Position numbers and translations under genes: made by a program | Part shown: positions 6,646 to 12,525 of the stretch, piece by piece | How the letters are laid out: each line of letters begins with the position of its first letter | Position numbering within the stretch: the stretch's first letter is position 1 | DNA from: Candidatus Zhuqueibacterota bacterium | GTDB taxonomy: Bacteria; KSB1; UBA2214 | Length of the DNA: 14,650 bases | Direction of reading: 5' to 3' | NCBI GenBank assembly: GCA_022706175.1 | Contig: JAKJDB010000019.1 | Span: forward strand, 1-14,650 | Notes under the pieces: model-generated | What the model was told of the DNA's origin: nothing | The model's input: only the letters and a program-made list of their open reading frames with translations | Databases searched by the model: none

Positions 6646-7124
6646 CTATAATCCCGGGTGCCGCGGGCTTTGCGACCCCGGGTGTTGAAGGTGCTGAAGA
6701 AAATATATAACCCCGGGTTTCCTTCAACCCCGGGAGCCGCGGGCTTTGCGGCCCCGGGTGTTGAAGGTTTTGAAGAAAAGCGCCGGGTGTTGAAGCCTTT
6801 GTTAAGCTTCGGGTGTTGAATGAATCCCTACAGCGACACCCGGTGTTGCCGCGAAAAGCGCGGCAACAACCGGGGTCTGGGCTTATTTCAACCCCGAGTG
6901 CCTTCAACCCCGGGGTCATGGTTTTTATGACCCCGGGTGTTGAAGGTTTTGAAGAAAAGCGCCGGGTGTTGAAGGTTTTGTTAAGCTTCGGTTGTTGAAC
7001 GAATCCTTACAGCGACACCCGGTGTTGCCGCAAAAAGCGCGGCAACAACCGGGGTCTGCGAACGCGAAAAACGCGGCAACGACCAGGGTCTGCGAACGCG
7101 AAAAACGCGGCAACAACCGGGGTC
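6646..7124 (+). repeat. Palindromic repeat array 3 (no transposase), upstream of the ABC exporter
   Basis: The same repeat family as around the transposase gene, about 5 kb away and in the same orientation. The first A hairpin (6646-6690) is decayed on its left arm. Good A hairpins lie at 6722-6766 (CCGC/GCGG stem) and 6902-6945 (TCAT/ATGA stem, otherwise perfect 18-bp pairing with one bulged A). B hairpins lie at 6835-6877 (loop GAAAAGC) and 7014-7056 (loop AAAAAGC). Linkers AAGCGCCGGGTGTTGAAG and TTAAGCTTCGG match the other arrays. It ends in a 34-nt tandem repeat. Short ORFs on either strand are repeat translations. Confidence 0.9.
7039..7124 (+). repeat. 34-nt tandem repeat, three copies
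   Basis: Copies of the B right arm start at 7039, 7073 and 7107 with an exact 34-nt period and spacer TGCGAACGCGAAAAAC. The middle copy is mutated (GGCAACGACCAGGGTC). It mirrors the tandem block at 1752-1837 but with a different spacer variant, so the two blocks have diverged or arose separately. Confidence 0.88.
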
Positions 7125-7579
7125 TTGGCCAACACCTGGTCTCGCCGATTTCCATAGCAATTATTTTTATTCTTTTTAGCAAAAAAAACTTGCATTGATG
7201 AATCCTTTTTATTATTTTCATTGTTAATAATAATCTATGCTGCGTCGCCGCTGTTGGGGAACCAGCACGATTATTCTGTTCAGGGGAACACCATTAAGGA
7301 TCCTTGGGACGAGACGAGCGGGGTTGGAAGGCTATCAAATACGGCAACTTGGGCTGCATGGAGCAGCAGTGCATCGGCTTTCTGCGATGAGCCACTTTTT
7401 CTGTATAGTCTTAAGGATACCTTGCCTGCCCGGTGCCCAGCGCCGCATACTTGTCGTTTATCATTAGACTTTTTTTAGGCCGGATTCCTTTTTCAGCCGG
7501 CTGTTGACGTATTGATGCGCATTTTTCGTATTTTTACCTCGATCGCTTAACATCTGGAGTGACAGGGCGGAGCTGTGTA
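7125..7579. other. Gene-free gap between repeat array 3 and the WbpB-like gene
   Basis: An 85-codon plus-strand ORF (7221-7478, TTG start) and an overlapping 76-codon frame exist, but neither has a ribosome site or any sequence I recognise. I see small adjacent hairpins in 7340-7395 (GCTGC-ATGGA-GCAGC, then CATCG-GCTTTCTG-CGATG) and GCCGG/CCGGC at 7479-7501. A weak promoter-like TTGACG (7504-7509) with TATTTT (7529-7534) has a 19-nt spacer, too long for a confident call. The gap could be a structured leader or gene remnant; I cannot assign it. Confidence 0.4.
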
Positions 7580-8491
7580 TTGACACCATTGAATTTTGCC
7601 CTGGTGGGCGCCGCAGGCTATATCGCGCCGCGTCACCTGCAGGCCATCAAAGACACCGGCAACCGGCTCATCGCCGCCTGCGATCCCAGCGACTCGGTGG
7701 GCATCCTCGACCGCTATTTCGACGATGTGGATTTCTTTACCGAGTTCGAACGCTTTGACCGCCATGCGGAAAAACTGCGCCGCCTGGGCGAGGACAAACG
7801 CATTCACTATGTCTCCATCTGCTCGCCCAACTATCTGCACGATGCTCATATCCGTTTCAGCCTGCGCATCGGCGCTCACGCCATCTGCGAAAAACCTCTG
7901 GTGCTCAATCCCTGGAACCTCGAGGCGCTGCAGGAGCTGGAGCGCGAGTCCGGCAAACGGGTCTACACCGTGCTGCAGCTGCGCGTGCACCCGGCTATCG
8001 TGGCCCTGCGTCAGCGCATACAGCATGAAACTGCGCGAAAGCACGAGGTGAATCTCACCTATATCACCTCCCGCGGCAACTGGTATCATTTCTCCTGGAA
8101 AGGCGACGCTAAAAAATCCGGCGGCATCGCCACCAACATCGGCATCCATTTCTTCGATATGCTCATCTGGATCTTTGGACCGGTGCAAAGCTTCAGCGTG
8201 CATCACGCGGATGCGAAAAAGAGCTCCGGCACTTTGGAGCTGGAGAACGCGCGGGTGAACTGGAGCCTGTCCGTGGATCGCAACGACCTGCCGCCGCAGG
8301 TGCGGGATAAGAACAAGAGCACTTTCCGCTCCATCACTGTCGACGGCCACGAGGTCGAGTTCTCCGACGGCTTTACCGATCTGCACACCGTACTCTATCG
8401 CGAGATCCTCGCCGGCCGCGGTTTCGGCATCATCGACGCCTTTCCCTCCGTACGCTTGGCCCAGGAGATAAGAGAAAAAAGCTGGAAATAA
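7580..8491 (+). CDS. wbpB: Gfo/Idh/MocA oxidoreductase, WbpB/WlbA-like UDP-GlcNAcA 3-dehydrogenase
   Basis: A probable cytoplasmic NAD-dependent enzyme oxidising C3 of UDP-N-acetyl-glucosaminuronic acid, the first dedicated step toward 2,3-diacetamido-uronic acids in O-antigen or capsule. From TTG 7580 it has 303 residues, close to known WbpB/WlbA. The N-terminus LNFALVGAAGYIAPRHL is the Rossmann nucleotide loop of this subgroup. Further marks, numbered from TTG, are DSVGILDRYF, SICSPNYLHDAHIRF, the catalytic-lysine motif CEKPLVLNPWN (E104-K105-P106), LTYITSRGNWYH, and SGGIATNIGIHFFD with H190. The subgroup assignment rests on these long motifs, which ordinary Gfo/Idh proteins lack. GGCGGAG at 7566-7572 sits 7 nt before TTG 7580; GTG 7559 and TTG 7589 are alternatives. 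The aminotransferase and acetyltransferase partners (WbpE, WbpD) are not in the window. Confidence 0.85.
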   Translation: MTPLNFALVGAAGYIAPRHLQAIKDTGNRLIAACDPSDSVGILDRYFDDVDFFTEFERFDRHAEKLRRLGEDKRIHYVSICSPNYLHDAHIRFSLRIGAHAICEKPLVLNPWNLEALQELERESGKRVYTVLQLRVHPAIVALRQRIQHETARKHEVNLTYITSRGNWYHFSWKGDAKKSGGIATNIGIHFFDMLIWIFGPVQSFSVHHADAKKSSGTLELENARVNWSLSVDRNDLPPQVRDKNKSTFRSITVDGHEVEFSDGFTDLHTVLYREILAGRGFGIIDAFPSVRLAQEIREKSWK

Positions 8492-8729
8492 GTAGATAGT
8501 TAGAAGGTAGGAGGGGGAAGCTAGAAGGAAGGGGGCAAGTGAGAAGGTACGAGGGAGAAGTTTGAAGGTGGAAAGTAAAAGTTAGAGGGCAGGAGGGAGA
8601 AGTTAGAAGGAGAAGATAGTGAGAATATACAAGTCTATTTTTTTGCCTTCCAATTTCAACTTTTAACCTTGGTCTTTCTCTTCCAACTACTAATTTCCAG
8701 CTTTTAACTTTATTAGGGCCCCTGATCAT
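8492..8729. repeat. Degenerate purine-rich then pyrimidine-rich tract
   Basis: About 8492-8630 on the plus strand is almost all purine, made of decayed units like GTTAGAAGGTAGGAGGG. About 8640-8710 is pyrimidine-rich, with CTTCCAATTTCAACTTTTAACC and CCAACTACTAATTTCCAGC, resembling the complement of the first part. The halves could fold on each other loosely or form triplex-type structure. The same TTCTAACTTTTAAC words reappear near 10215-10240 and 11400-11560. No gene or clear promoter was seen. Confidence 0.65.
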
Positions 8730-9056
8730 ATGACCCGTTGGCATGACGGCCTCAGGCTGCGATTCGCATCTTTTCCCAAACACCAGCAGCTCCTGATGGC
8801 GCTGAATGAACTCAACCGGGCGCAAAATATGCAGAACGTGCCTTTGGAATATAGACGGGCGTTGGAGCGCTGTCTGGAACTGGTCGACCTGATGTCCGCG
8901 CAACCTGTTTGGCGGCCGGCGCTGCGTGAACTCCGTCGCGGCAGAGAAATGATCGCCCGGCTGTATGTCGCGCCAACGCCGTTGCCCACGCTCTCGCTGC
9001 AGAACGCTTTGCTGCAACTGGATCCAACCGCCTGGAAAATGTTGAAAAAAAACTGA
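8730..9056 (+). CDS. Hypothetical small protein (108 aa)
   Basis: I do not recognise this family. The 108-residue product is soluble, mostly helical-looking and basic, with LRLRFASFPKHQQLLMAL near the start, YRRALERCLELVDLM (about 41-55) and ALRELRRGREMIARLY (about 64-79). It has no signal peptide or membrane segment. Codon use is GC-rich at third positions like the neighbours, which argues for a real gene, although no clear Shine-Dalgarno precedes ATG 8730. It ends WKMLKKN followed by TGA at 9054-9056, where the sequence forms a -1 slippery heptamer. The -1 frame stays open into the next gene, so this could be an N-terminal part of a fused product. It lies between polysaccharide-type genes but nothing ties it to that job directly. 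Confidence 0.6.
   Translation: MTRWHDGLRLRFASFPKHQQLLMALNELNRAQNMQNVPLEYRRALERCLELVDLMSAQPVWRPALRELRRGREMIARLYVAPTPLPTLSLQNALLQLDPTAWKMLKKN
9047..9053 (+). other. Candidate -1 frameshift heptamer A AAA AAC
   Basis: Within an A8 run (9045-9052) the zero-frame codons AAA AAC are preceded by A and followed at once by TGA. A -1 slip would read on as AAA CTG ACC GCC and stay open through the flippase-like gene. No strong downstream hairpin or upstream Shine-Dalgarno stimulator was seen. Confidence 0.35.
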
Positions 9057-9094
9057 CCGCCGTTTCGCAAAACAAGCAAAACAAGCAAAATAAA

Positions 9095-10060
9095 TTGCTG
9101 AAAACCAGGCTGTTGTGGATTCTGCGCGTTTTCATCCTTTGCGCCACGGTCCTGTTTCTCGTTCACTATATCGATTTTCACCTGGTTCTGAACGCCATCC
9201 GGCGAATCCCGCTCTGGATACTGCTCATCATCATTCCCATCTCGTTGTTGCGGATCTGGCTGAACGCTATCCGCTGGAAGATCTGCAACACCGATACGCT
9301 GCAGCAGCTGTCCGACTGGGACTATTTCCGCTACATGATGATCTCCACCTCGTTCAATCAGGTCATGCCCGGCGTGCTGGGCGGCGATATCGTCAAGGCG
9401 TTATGGATCGGCAGCGATGTGCAGGCCAACAAAGCGCGCAACGTGCTCTCCGTGCTGTTTGATCGCATCGTCGGTTTCATCTCCATCCTTCTGCTCGGCC
9501 TGCTGGCCGTTGCGTTCAGCCCGCTCATCAACGTCGGGATCAAGCACAAAGTTTTTATCTTTGCTTTCGCCGGACTGCTCCTGGTTCTCCTGCTGATCTG
9601 GCTGCTGCGTCGTTTCAGCGGGACTGCAAGCGGGTTGGCAAAGGGGACGGCGGAAAACAAGTTCGGCCGCATGATCAGGAACGGCTGGCTGCTGGCTCTG
9701 GACATAGTCGGCTATTTTCTCGGTCGGCCTTTCATTTTTATCAAAGCGTTGCTGCTCAGCTTTGTTATTCACATCTCGTGGTTTTTCATCAACTATTATC
9801 TCGCGCTTCATCTGCGGATCAACGTCACTTTTTTCGATATCAGCATGATCAGCTGTCTGGTGTGGATCATCACCATCATCCCCCTCTCCATCGGCGGCAT
9901 GGGCGTGCGCGAGTTGTCCTACATCGGCTTGCTCTCCGGCTATGGCGTTTCCGCCGAACAGGCCACGGCGCTTTCGGTCACAGTCTTTTCGACCATGGTC
10001 ATTGTGGCGATTCTGGGAGTTCCGTTTATTTTTACGAAAAAAGAAGCAACAAAAAGTTAG
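9095..10060 (+). CDS. Flippase-like integral membrane protein (LPG synthase TM / UPF0104 family)
   Basis: A 321-residue polytopic membrane protein of the PF03706-type family, related to the flippase half of MprF. Visible marks, from TTG 9095, are ISTSFNQVMPGVLGGDIVKA (83-102), LFDRIVGFISILLLG (121-135) and IPLSIGGMGVRELSYIGLL (262-280), followed by GVSAEQATALSVTVFS. About eight hydrophobic segments are present. Members occur in lipid and surface-glycan loci; a role in moving a lipid-linked molecule is inferred, not shown. The start is unusual: between the upstream in-frame stop (8927-8929) and TTG 9095 there is no ATG, GTG or TTG, and TTG 9095 has no ribosome site, only a repetitive CAAAACAAG spacer. 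It may be reached by coupling from the preceding gene, 38 nt away, or by -1 frameshifting at 9047-9053. Confidence 0.85.
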   Translation: MLKTRLLWILRVFILCATVLFLVHYIDFHLVLNAIRRIPLWILLIIIPISLLRIWLNAIRWKICNTDTLQQLSDWDYFRYMMISTSFNQVMPGVLGGDIVKALWIGSDVQANKARNVLSVLFDRIVGFISILLLGLLAVAFSPLINVGIKHKVFIFAFAGLLLVLLLIWLLRRFSGTASGLAKGTAENKFGRMIRNGWLLALDIVGYFLGRPFIFIKALLLSFVIHISWFFINYYLALHLRINVTFFDISMISCLVWIITIIPLSIGGMGVRELSYIGLLSGYGVSAEQATALSVTVFSTMVIVAILGVPFIFTKKEATKS

Positions 10061-10094
10061 AAGCAATATAAATAAAGTTGGAGAACATTGTTCT

Positions 10095-10197
10095 ACCACG
10101 AAGCACACAAAGCACACGAAGAAAAAAGTTTGACATATTAAGATATAGCTATGTTCAAGGAATGGGATCACTTCGTGTTCTTCGTGACCTTCGTGGT
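10095..10197. repeat. 103-nt inverted-repeat element, copy 1
   Basis: Left arm 10095-10121 (ACCACGAAGCACACAAAG, then CACACGAAG) and right arm 10171-10197 (ending GACCTTCGTGGT) pair at 23 of 27 positions around a 49-nt centre containing AGTTTGACATATTAAGATAT. The core, arm length and total length match the copy at 11286-11388, and similarity continues to the right through AAATTTTTCGGAATAATTT. It codes for nothing; it looks like a non-autonomous miniature element or a structured intergenic repeat. No matching transposase is present. Confidence 0.8.
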
Positions 10198-10242
10198 TAT
10201 CAAATTTTTCGGAATAATTTGTAACTTTTAACTTTTATCCTC

Positions 10243-10536
10243 GTGTTGCCTGAATTTTTAAAACCCTATTTCTGGGACTGCGCTTTTTCCGATCTTGATC
10301 CGCTTCGCCACCAACGGTTTATCGCTGAACGGATTCTGGTCTTTGGCAACGACGCGGCCATCCGCTGGTTGAGAGAGAACCTGGCGGCAAAAGAATGGCC
10401 GGAGCTGATCAATTCGGGAAAACATCTGGACCCTAAAACCCGCAACTATTGGCGGCTTGTATTGAACCATGAATCTGCAGATAAACATTCTGCCCCGGGC
10501 GCAAAAGTGGCTTCTCGACAAACTGCAACAGATTGA
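10243..10536 (+). CDS. DUF6922-like protein, probable antitoxin partner of the AbiEii-like toxin
   Basis: A 97-residue protein starting at GTG 10243 (TTG 10246 is an equal alternative). It has LPEFLKPYFWDC, then LDPLRHQRFIAERILVFGND, AIRWLRENL and finally LDPKTRNYWRLVL. This pattern is that of short DUF6922-type proteins that I recall sitting directly upstream of AbiEii-like nucleotidyltransferases. The antitoxin role is inferred from position only. The conserved part ends near residue 74; the remaining 23 residues (from about NHESADKHSAPG) overlap the start of the next gene by 68 nt in another frame and are probably a non-conserved tail. No Shine-Dalgarno was seen; the start is close behind the first 103-nt inverted-repeat element. 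Confidence 0.72.
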   Translation: MLPEFLKPYFWDCAFSDLDPLRHQRFIAERILVFGNDAAIRWLRENLAAKEWPELINSGKHLDPKTRNYWRLVLNHESADKHSAPGAKVASRQTATD

Positions 10537-11095
10537 ATGGCCGGCGCCATTTTATCTGGCCGGCGGCACCGGTCTGGCTCTGCAGATCGGACATCGGCAA
10601 TCGATCGATTTTGATTTTTTCACTGAAACCGAATTCGACGGTCGGCTGCTGATCACACGTCTCGGCGCTCTGGGAAAACTTGTACGCCTGCAGGAATCAA
10701 AAGGAACCCTGCATTGCAGCCTCGACGGCATCAAGCTGTCATTTTTTCATTATCCGCATCCCCTTCGGCAATACGTCAGCGCTGCCGGCATCCGCATTGC
10801 TTCTGTATTGGACATCGGTCTGATGAAATTGGAAGCCATCTCCGGGCGCGGCGATAAGAAGGATTTTATCGATCTGTACTTTATACTTGGCCATTATTCA
10901 CTTTCCACGCTTCTCGAGCAGCATTCTGATAAATATGGCATGGATTGGACCAGTCGGTATCATCTTCTTCGTTCGTTGGTCTATTTTGCCGATGCAGAGG
11001 ATCAGCCTATGCCCCTGATGCTTCAAGAGGTTTCCTGGACAAAAATCAAACAAACCATCACCGAGGCCGTACTCTTGCTCAATCAGGGAGGATGA
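10469..11095 (+). CDS. AbiEii/AbiGii-family nucleotidyltransferase toxin
   Basis: A 208-residue protein of the PF08843-type nucleotidyltransferase family (DNA polymerase beta superfamily). Visible catalytic marks are FYLAGGTGLALQIGHRQS (28-45) with G32-G33-T34, the metal-binding pair D47-F48-D49 in SIDFDFFT, and the C-terminal motif K120-LEAISGRGDKKDFIDLY ending near 137. Characterised relatives (AbiEii, MenT) add nucleotides to tRNA or other acceptors and act as toxins in phage defence. All key acidic and glycine residues are present, so it is likely active. It overlaps the preceding small gene by 68 nt with no Shine-Dalgarno of its own, which suggests coupled translation. The pair interrupts the polysaccharide genes and is flanked by 103-nt repeats, consistent with a mobile defence cassette. 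Confidence 0.87.
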   Translation: MNLQINILPRAQKWLLDKLQQIEWPAPFYLAGGTGLALQIGHRQSIDFDFFTETEFDGRLLITRLGALGKLVRLQESKGTLHCSLDGIKLSFFHYPHPLRQYVSAAGIRIASVLDIGLMKLEAISGRGDKKDFIDLYFILGHYSLSTLLEQHSDKYGMDWTSRYHLLRSLVYFADAEDQPMPLMLQEVSWTKIKQTITEAVLLLNQGG

Positions 11096-11574
11096 ACGCT
11101 CGGCCGTAAAGTTTTACCAACCATCGAGGCCACGAGGAAGCCAAGGCTATTCCATCCCTTGAACAGGATTGTATCTATTTGTCTTTAGCTTTTACCTTAT
11201 TTGTACCATGTGCATCCATTTCCTCTATTTTTTTTTCACCTTCTAGCTTTCAATTTTTAATTTCTTGCTTTTTTCACATTATTTTACCACGAAGCGCACG
11301 AAGCACACGAAGAAAAAAGTTTGAGATATTAAGATATAGCACTGTTCAAGGAATGGAATCCCTTCGTGCTCTTCGTGACCTTCGTGGTTATTAAATTTTT
11401 CGGAATAATTTCTAACTTCCAACTTCTAACTTTTAACTTTTAACTTTTTTTCACCTTCTAACTTCTAACTTGAACCTTCTAACTCTTTTGCGCCCTCGGT
11501 CAATTTTCACCGTTTTTTCCCTTTTCTTTTCACCTTCTAACTGCTAACTTGTAACTCCCAACTTTGAGCCGAAA
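11096..11574. repeat. Gene-free gap with decayed TTCTAACTTTTAAC-type repeats
   Basis: Apart from the 103-nt inverted-repeat element at 11286-11388, this gap is a string of pyrimidine-rich words: CTTCTAACTTCCAACTTC, CTTTTAACTTTTAAC and CACCTTCTAACTTC, between about 11220 and 11280 and between 11410 and 11560. It runs up to the wza-like start, so no clear promoter or ribosome site can be seen. A short plus-strand frame at 11179-11394 is only repeat translation. Confidence 0.7.
11286..11388. repeat. 103-nt inverted-repeat element, copy 2
   Basis: Left arm 11286-11312 (ACCACGAAGCGCACGAAG, then CACACGAAG) and right arm 11362-11388 pair at 23 of 27 positions. The centre has AGTTTGAGATATTAAGATAT and TTCAAGGAATGG, nearly the same as copy 1 and in the same orientation. 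Arm changes differ between copies, so they are not a very recent duplication. Confidence 0.8.
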
Positions 11575-12471
11575 ATGAAAAAGTATGTGATTCTTCTCCT
11601 TATCCTTTGCATCTCTGCCTTTGCCCAGGAGCGCAAGATCAAAGCGGGCGACGGCATCGAGATCGTGGTCTATGGCCACCAGGAACTCTCCCGCGTGGTC
11701 ACCGTCTCCCCCCAGGGCACCATCGACTTTCCCTTTATGCAGAACCTGCCGGTGGACGGACTCACCCTGGAAAAGCTGCGCGAGATCATCGTTGCGCAGC
11801 TTTCCCGGTATCTTGAGGATTTCCCGATTGTTACGCTCAATTTCGCCAAGAGCAATGTCATCAACATCTCCATCATGGGCATGGTCAAGCAGCCCGGCAT
11901 TCGCCAGTTGCCGCTCTACTCTAATCTGCAGGGCGCCATCGCCGCTGCCGGCGGCACCGCGCCCGGCGCCAAGCTCACCGAGGTCCAGCTCATGCGCGGC
12001 GAACCGGGCAAAATGGTCGCCGCCAAGTATGACCTGCAGGCGTTTCTTCTCGACGGCGACCTGAAGAACAACCCCATGCTCTCCGAGGGCGACGTCATCA
12101 TGGTCACGGCCGGCGAAATGCTCAATACTGTCAAAGTGGTGGGCGAGGTGCGGGTACCCGGCGTTTTCGAAGAGTTCACCAGCGCCACGGTGATCGACAT
12201 GCTCATGCGCGCCGGTGGACCCACGGCCAACGCGGACATCAAAAAGATCCGCTACATCTCTCCGGCGCGGAAAAAAGCGGCTGAATACCGCTTTAATTTG
12301 GAAGAGTACCTCGCCTCCAGCGGCACCTATCCCAATCCTGAGGTCAAGGCCGGGGATATCATTTACGTGCCGAAAAAACCTGAATCCTGGCGGACCTATC
12401 TTCCCATCGTTAGCGGCCTGTCGAGTGTCGTGATAAGCATTTATTATATTTTTAGGATTCAAAATGAATAG
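11575..12471 (+). CDS. wza: Polysaccharide export protein, Wza-like (Poly_export + SLBB domains)
   Basis: A 298-residue secreted exporter subunit. Residues 1-17 form a signal peptide (KKYVILLLILCISAFA, cleavage before QE) without a lipobox cysteine at the cut, so it is not a lipoprotein, unlike classical Wza. Residues about 21-92 are the Poly_export domain (IKAGDGIEIVVYGHQELSR, VSPQGTIDFPF). SLBB-like repeats follow at about 97-178 (GMVKQPGIRQLP) and 186-266 (VVGEVRVPGVFEE, LMRAGGPTANADIKKI). A hydrophobic stretch at about 272-293 is probably a C-terminal outer-membrane helix, as in Wza. Known members form an octameric outer-membrane channel driven by a Wzc kinase, and such a gene follows after 54 nt. 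No strong Shine-Dalgarno precedes ATG 11575. The gene symbol is by homology class, not strict orthology. Confidence 0.9.
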   Translation: MKKYVILLLILCISAFAQERKIKAGDGIEIVVYGHQELSRVVTVSPQGTIDFPFMQNLPVDGLTLEKLREIIVAQLSRYLEDFPIVTLNFAKSNVINISIMGMVKQPGIRQLPLYSNLQGAIAAAGGTAPGAKLTEVQLMRGEPGKMVAAKYDLQAFLLDGDLKNNPMLSEGDVIMVTAGEMLNTVKVVGEVRVPGVFEEFTSATVIDMLMRAGGPTANADIKKIRYISPARKKAAEYRFNLEEYLASSGTYPNPEVKAGDIIYVPKKPESWRTYLPIVSGLSSVVISIYYIFRIQNE

Positions 12472-12516
12472 CTCCTGGCCGGTCCGAACTCTAAGCCGGC
12501 CTTATCGAACCGCATC

Positions 12517-12520
12517 GGAG
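12517..12520 (+). promoter_or_regulatory. Ribosome binding site of the wzc-like gene
   Basis: GGAG lies 5 nt before ATG 12526, in the 54-nt gap after the wza-like gene. It fixes the kinase start, whose first residues (PPEINQDS) precede the conserved Wzz segment. Confidence 0.6.
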
Positions 12521-12525
12521 TACTC

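Noticed and set aside
7300..7400. JUMPstart/ops element or cyclic-di-GMP riboswitch upstream of the polysaccharide gene
   Set aside because: The ops core (GGCGGTAG-type) and the conserved GEMM motifs are absent; only generic small hairpins are seen.
7221..7478. ORFs of 85 and 76 codons in the gap before the WbpB-like gene
   Set aside because: No ribosome site, two competing overlapping frames and no recognisable sequence; described as an unassigned gap instead.
7470..7502. GCCGG/CCGGC hairpin beside a T-run as a terminator
   Set aside because: The T-run precedes the hairpin on the plus strand and becomes an A-run after it on the minus strand, so neither orientation gives a hairpin followed by Us.
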